From Limnanthes douglasii subsp. nivea (Eukaryota > Streptophyta > Magnoliopsida > Brassicales > Limnanthaceae), in the NCBI GenBank assembly GCA_036936605.1, contig JAUPFV010000003.1, positions 153,110,997-153,174,996 of the forward strand: a stretch of DNA of 64,000 nucleotides. Reading direction: 5' to 3'. Both the position numbers and the translations under genes were made by a program. Of this stretch, positions 59,375 through 64,000 are shown in pieces. Positions within the stretch are counted from its first letter, which is position 1, and each line of letters starts with the position of its first letter. A model generated the notes under the pieces. The model was given only the letters and a program-made list of their open reading frames with translations. It was not told the origin of the DNA and searched no databases.

Positions 59375-60438
59375 TGTTAGATAAGAATGAATCACCATTT
59401 CTGTATCAGTTATTGAATTAGTTATTACAATAAGATCAAACTGTTATTTAGTATCTTTTATATAAGCAACCTGTGTATTGATGTTTTAAACGAAATTCAA
59501 GAAACATTTTCATAAGATGGTTTTTATCTCCAGTGTACATATGTATCTGTCGAACGTTTCTGCATCTGTAAAATAAGAGATTACATACTAATATTGTGTA
59601 GTGTATGTGTATTACATATTTAGTATATACCTTTGTGTAGATTTCAGGGACCTTAACCAAACAATAGTATCAGAGAAAGGCAGAAGAAGATATATGTATG
59701 GAAGCATCAAAGGATAATGAGACTAAACATTCCAAAAAGTGGCAGAAAATAATTGGAGAAATATAACCTGAGAGACTTTTGGAAAAAATGTACCAACGTG
59801 AGAGACGTTGCGAAATATGTCTATGTGTAACGGAGGCAAAGTTACAAAAAACAAAATTGTGGACCTTGAGAGTGATTCTGAAGTTGTAAAATTAAAAAAC
59901 ATGTGTAGCTTTGCAATGAAATTGACAGCAATTGTCAATGGTGTCTGGTTTGTTTATGAAAAAGATTAAGGATATCTCCATCATGAAGTTTCTCTTTTCC
60001 AAAAGATATATGCATAGTTTTTCCTCCATGTCGAGGACAATGAAGACGGATTTGAGTACAAATCTTCCAATAATATAGCATATGTAATGGTCCACATATG
60101 AAAAAATGAATTAATTATGCATATATATATACGGACGAGGGAAAGACAAGAACTGTGTTCAAGCTTAAGATGGAGAACGTTAGATAATAATTAAACACGT
60201 GTTATATATCGGTTATTAAATTAGTTACTATGGGACGATGAAACCATTATTTAGTATCTTATAGATAAACAAACCTTGTATTAATGTTTTAAATGAAATT
60301 CAAGAAACATCTCCATAATATAGTTTATATTTTTATTGTATATATGTGCGCATCTGTAAAATAAGAGATTACATACAAACCTTGTGTAGTTTATGTATAT
60401 TATATACTTGTGTATATTTAAGGGATTTTAACCTAACA
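59375..60438 (+). mobile_element. TRIM-like element with two LTRs
   Basis: Left LTR 59375-59663 (TGTTAGATAAGA ... AACCAAACA, 289 bp) is followed by ATAGTATCAGAG, a decayed primer site. Right LTR 60178-60438 (CGTTAGATAATA ... AACCTAACA, 261 bp) follows the purine-rich AAGATGGAGAA. Both share CATCTGTAAAATAAGAGATT and GAAATTCAAGAAACAT. The internal 514 bp lack a gene. No target duplication seen. Confidence 0.75.
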
Positions 60439-60620
60439 AATTTATCAACCGAACTCTGAGAGAGATAAAGGTGGTTCCAAATGGTTTAAATGAGAGATAA
60501 AGGTGGTTCCAAATAGCTTAAATTGTTAGCCTTATTGATTACTTCTAGAGATAATAAGAAATGGAGATAATAAGAAATGAAACAAAGATGAAGTTTAACT
60601 TTTACTCATTCTTCTATTAT
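60439..60620. repeat. Short local duplications
   Basis: GAGAGATAAAGGTGGTTCCA occurs twice about 35 bp apart (60460, 60492), and GGAGATAATAAGAAATG twice near 60550-60580. No gene seen. Confidence 0.6.
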
Positions 60621-61393
60621 ATTGTTAGCAGCGGCGAATCCGCACCCCCTAGCCCCCCAAAGTGGATCACATTATATTATTAACTACTATGCTATAGTAA
60701 TAGAAGACATTACTATTATCTATACTTAGACGTGGTAGACTAATATTAGACATTTCAAAAAACTTATTACCTATAGTACACGAATATGAGTAGTATAGAA
60801 TGGGATTGAAAATTGCATAGCCAGGATAATAATGTAATAATAGAGTGAGAGACTAACAGAGATGACCATATTTTTCTTATTTCGTTGAACATATTTTTAT
60901 AATAAATATTTTTATAAACTGGTAATGGGTAAGTTTATTTTTTTTTTAATTTTTTTATTTGGAATTTTTTTTTAACTTTTAAAATGTGAAAAAATAGTGA
61001 CCTCTTGATTCACTATTATAATTATTTTATTATTATTTTTGGATGGGTTTTAATTTATTTTTCAAAATGGATTATTCACACATATTTTATAAACTCAAAG
61101 CGATATTTAGATTCAGTAGAGTTGGGATATTAGTTTCTGTTTTTTTCAAATCGATAAAAAGATTATGTTAAATTTTTTTAAATATTTTCATTAATTACAA
61201 ATAAAATCATTTTAGATTATATTAAATTATATGAACGAAAAAAAAGCTAAGGTATTTTTTCAACATATTCTTCTCGTTTTATAATATATATAGTTCTTCT
61301 AATTTTTTTTATCGTATTAATATATTTTGAAACGAAAAATATTAGAATTCAGCCCTCTAATCTGAATTCCCGATTCCGCCACTAAATTGTTAG
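60621..61393. mobile_element. Non-autonomous hAT-like element with 8-bp TSD
   Basis: The body 60629-61385 (757 bp) is bordered by exact ATTGTTAG (60621-60628 and 61386-61393). The left end CAGCGGCGAATCC and the reverse complement of the right end (TTAGTGGCGGAATCG) are imperfect inverted repeats resembling hAT termini. The interior is AT-rich with no transposase. Confidence 0.85.
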
Positions 61394-61712
61394 ATACTTC
61401 TTTTACGTTTAATTAATCCAAAATTGTTTTAAAATTTTATTGCTCTATTCTCCTGATTATGCCGGACTTTCTGATTTACTGTCCGGACTTTCTTATTGAC
61501 CACAAGCGGGATGATCTCCTACGGGGTCTATTGGTTGAATGCAGCTGTTACTATGGAATCACGAGATCGAAGATTTTTGTCCATCGACTTTGCCGAGGAT
61601 TCCTGGACATGGGTTTGTCGTTGGGCCCTATGAATGGTATCTGGACTTGCGTACGCATAGGACAATTAAAGACAAAGGTTTGATTCGGTTATAAACAATT
61701 AATGACTTAACT
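61284..61712 (+). repeat. Local duplication, copy 1
   Basis: Matches 62228-62778: it contains the right end of the hAT element, the CTCTATTCTCCTGATTATG flank, and a GC-richer segment (61460-61690) holding a 74-codon frame I do not recognise. Relative to copy 2 it lacks about 160 bp near 61465 and has about 26 extra bp near 61550. Confidence 0.85.
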
Positions 61713-62222
61713 GTAGAAAATAGTGTTTCGTTTCCGGATAATCTCTGAAGCCTTGTAAACAATTTCGTATTGAAATATTTTTGGGGTTCTCTAAAAATTT
61801 CAATTGGATAAAATCAGAGATATATACTTTGAACAGAGAGGATGAAAATGATATGATCTTCTTTTCAACAGAACCCATATTTATAAATTCGACCAACCAA
61901 AAACAGTTTGGAAGTTAGGGCCCCGCAAGGGCCTCCGCCCCTTGACCCCGCTAATCGTGATATAATCTAACAAGCGTGCACTCCGCACTCTACGAATTGT
62001 TAGATAATATATCATGATTAAATTGGTCGACTAGTCGATCCAATTACACTAAAATAAATAACAATCTTCCCCTATTTTAGTGTAATTCATGATCTACTAA
62101 ACACAATCATATCAAATATCAAATTTATGCATAAATGAAATATCGTAACGATTGAATTTCACATTAGTATATTACACATTCCAAATATTCGAATATCAAG
62201 GTATCACTAAGGATTGAACCTT
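61713..62222 (-). repeat. Dispersed LTR-like repeat, inverted copy
   Basis: Inverted, shorter partner of 43034-43777, with identical outer ends. It sits exactly between the two halves of the local duplication. Confidence 0.75.
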
Positions 62223-62227
62223 TTTTA

Positions 62228-62778
62228 TATATATATATAGTTCTTCTAAATTTTTTTTTTATCGTATTAATATAATTTTGAAACAAAAAATATTAAAATT
62301 CAGCCCTCTAATCTGAATTCCCGATTCCGCCACTAAATTGTTAGATACTGTTTAATTACTCCAAAATTGTTTTAAACTTTTATTGCTCTATTCTCCTGAT
62401 TATGCCGATTTAATACTTAATCTAATGTCTCAAAATGCAGTAATCTTTTCATATTTAACAATACGGCGCATGTACAATAAGGGCTATTTTTAGCTGTTAT
62501 ATTTTGTCACATCGATTCACTTGCAGTGCAATTGATAAATACGGAAGGGTGACACGACATTGTTCTGATTTACTGTCCGGACTTTTTTATTGACCACAAG
62601 CGGGATGATCTCCTACGGGGTCTATTGGTTGAATGCAGCTGTTACTCCATCGACTTTGCCGAGGATTCTTGGACATGGGTTTGTCGTTGGGTCCTATAAA
62701 TGGTATTTGGACTTGCGTACGCATAGGACAATTAAAGACAAAGGTTTGATTCAGTTATAAACAATTAATGACTTAACT
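62228..62778 (+). repeat. Local duplication, copy 2
   Basis: Second copy of 61284-61712 including the right hAT end (ACTAAATTGTTAG near 62332). The left part of the hAT element is missing here, so the duplication took place after the hAT insertion. Confidence 0.85.
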
Positions 62779-62984
62779 AAATGAGCAGGTTAGTAGATAT
62801 ACTTTTTTACAGTATCTTTACAACTTGTATATGCTTTGTATAATTTTTTTATTAGATCCTTATAAAGTTTACAATTTAAGGGCAATTCTAAAAAAATTAT
62901 AAATATAAAATTTTAAGCGTTCTTTGGTATATTTTGTATTTGAATGTTAAAGGTATTTACTTACTAAGGTGAAGCAAACACTGG

Positions 62985-63075
62985 GAATTATGAGAATATG
63001 GGTACCACATATTTCGTCTCCGTATATAAGTAAGAACAATCGATCTCCACATTTGTATAATATTGTCTGCTTTGG
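62985..63075 (-). repeat. TRIM LTR fragment
   Basis: Resembles 50437-50515 (TATATAAGTAAGAAYA, CGATCTCCA, ATATTGTCYGCTTTGG) in the same orientation. Only the LTR end portion is recognisable. Confidence 0.6.
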
Positions 63076-63194
63076 GAATGATCTTAAGATGAGGCTAAAG
63101 TGGTAATTTCTTTGAGAGGAGGGTTTCTTAGAGTGGTGATCAAAGTCTCATATCCCATATTAGTTAAACGTGTGAAGGATTAATGGTATATAAG

Positions 63195-63377
63195 TTCTAA
63201 CATATCTTAACTAAGTCCTTGCACCTCTATATAAAGTCCAAGGTTGATCCAATAAAAGGGTTGGATTTTTGAGTTAGAACATTTGAGCATACTGCTCTCT
63301 CTATAAATTTATTTCTCTCTCTCAAAGTTTACTTCTTTTGTTTACTAAAGCGATTCAAGTAATCAGACTCACCAAAT
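63195..63377 (+). repeat. Probable 5' LTR end of a gypsy-type element
   Basis: A TATA box TATATAAA at 63228-63235 lies about 150 bp before a primer-site-like sequence. A CT-rich leader (CTCTCTCTATAAATTTATTTCTC) follows. The LTR start is not clear. Confidence 0.45.
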
Positions 63378-63395
63378 TGTCGACTCCACTAGGGA
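63378..63395 (+). other. Primer-binding site resembling tRNA-Arg complement
   Basis: TGTCGACTCCACTAGGGA resembles TGGCGACTCCACTGGGGA, the tRNA-Arg-type primer site I associate with Ogre/Tat gypsy elements, with two mismatches. Confidence 0.5.
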
Positions 63396-63482
63396 CGATT
63401 AACAATCGGTGCCTATTTTGATAACTCGAATTTTATTAAAATCTTGAAAAACAATCTTTAAGCTTTGCGATAAATCCAAAAA

Positions 63483-63813
63483 ATGACTCGTTGGTTCGGT
63501 CAGCTATCAAAACGTTAAAAACGATTTGAAGGGGATAGATGATAGACAAGAAGGGTCTACTCTGATCCACCAAACTCAATCAAAGATAGAGTTACGAATA
63601 AATAAGCTTTTGGATAAGATAAATACTATAAACGAAAGATACGATCAGAGAGATAATGAGATTCAGTCAGCAAGGCTGAAATCCAAGGCGAGACAAATGA
63701 ATGAACACAATGAACCTGGAAACCAATCTAATCGATTTTGCATTGATCGTCAAATCAGGAGTGAACATAAGAAGGCACGTTTCGAAGCTCCAAAAGAGCT
63801 TCATTCTTCTTGA
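63483..63813 (+). pseudogene. 5' coding region of the edge element
   Basis: The first ATG (63483) gives MTRWFGQLSKR then a stop. A longer frame from 63526 to 63813 is highly charged (LIHQTQSKIELRINKLLDKI, IDRQIRSEHKKARFEAPKE). This could be the start of gag or of the extra ORF1 found upstream of gag in some Tat elements. The rest is beyond the window. Confidence 0.4.
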
Positions 63814-64000
63814 AAAAAAAGAAACATAAACAAAATTATGTCTCGTCTATTGACGAGGAGGTTGAAAGTTTTGGATCAGGTTTTAAAAGGTACAAGGGTT
63901 CTTTGAAAGAAGAGAGGGATCAACCTAGAAAGTATAAGAAAGAGCACAAATCAATGAGAGATAATATACCTTGATGTTTGAGGGAGTCTAATTGGTGTGC

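Noticed and set aside
61459..61683. 74-codon frame as a host gene
   Set aside because: The duplicate at 62566 breaks it with a deletion, no splice sites or family could be recognised.

Overview
The window reads as heterochromatic, transposon-packed nuclear DNA of a flowering plant, most likely a eudicot. It is AT-rich, carries Ty1/copia and Ty3/gypsy polyproteins of plant type, copia-type primer-binding sites (TGGTATCAGAG), hAT and Stowaway DNA elements and short TRIM-type LTR elements. The only fragment I can tie to a host family is a caffeic-acid O-methyltransferase-like pseudogene. I see no intact host gene, tRNA, rRNA, CRISPR or prokaryotic feature. Essentially every coding stretch carries stops or frameshifts.

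Layout. 1-2536: 3' half of a Tork-like copia and its 3' LTR, inserted into a minus-strand copia relic (2537-4690). 4700-11094: AT-rich DNA with a minisatellite and a decayed copia cut by a 1.06-kb hAT element (8768-9827, 8-bp TSD). 11095-31415: a 10-kb composite present twice in tandem (11095-21355 and 21356-31415). Each unit holds a 3'-truncated copia (+) fused to the 3' LTR end of a Tat-lineage gypsy (-). The gypsy carries an extra ORF antisense to pol, between integrase and the 3' LTR. In unit 2 the gypsy runs on through RNase H, RT and protease into gag (to about 34606). 34607-41745: a 5.4-kb copia with both LTRs and a 5-bp TSD, beside a Stowaway MITE, between diverged direct repeats. 42409-49000: a TRIM, a dispersed LTR-like repeat, two copia relics and a third, diverged copy of the antisense-ORF protein. 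49195-50655: a TRIM array with an exact 600-bp tandem duplication. 51184-53037: inverted-repeat element holding the methyltransferase fragment. 53800-58803: two minus-strand copia relics. 59375-64000: a TRIM, a second hAT with 8-bp TSD, a local duplication interrupted by an inverted repeat copy, and at the edge the 5' end of an LTR element with a tRNA-Arg-like primer site.

The most interesting system is the extra ORF of the Tat-type gypsy. It is transcribed towards integrase, has its own TATA-like promoter, and encodes a basic/acidic coiled-coil protein. It appears to contain a spliceosomal intron whose position and phase are shared with the diverged relic at 47 kb. One tandem copy has lost the promoter segment by deletion. 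All alignments and counts were made by eye.
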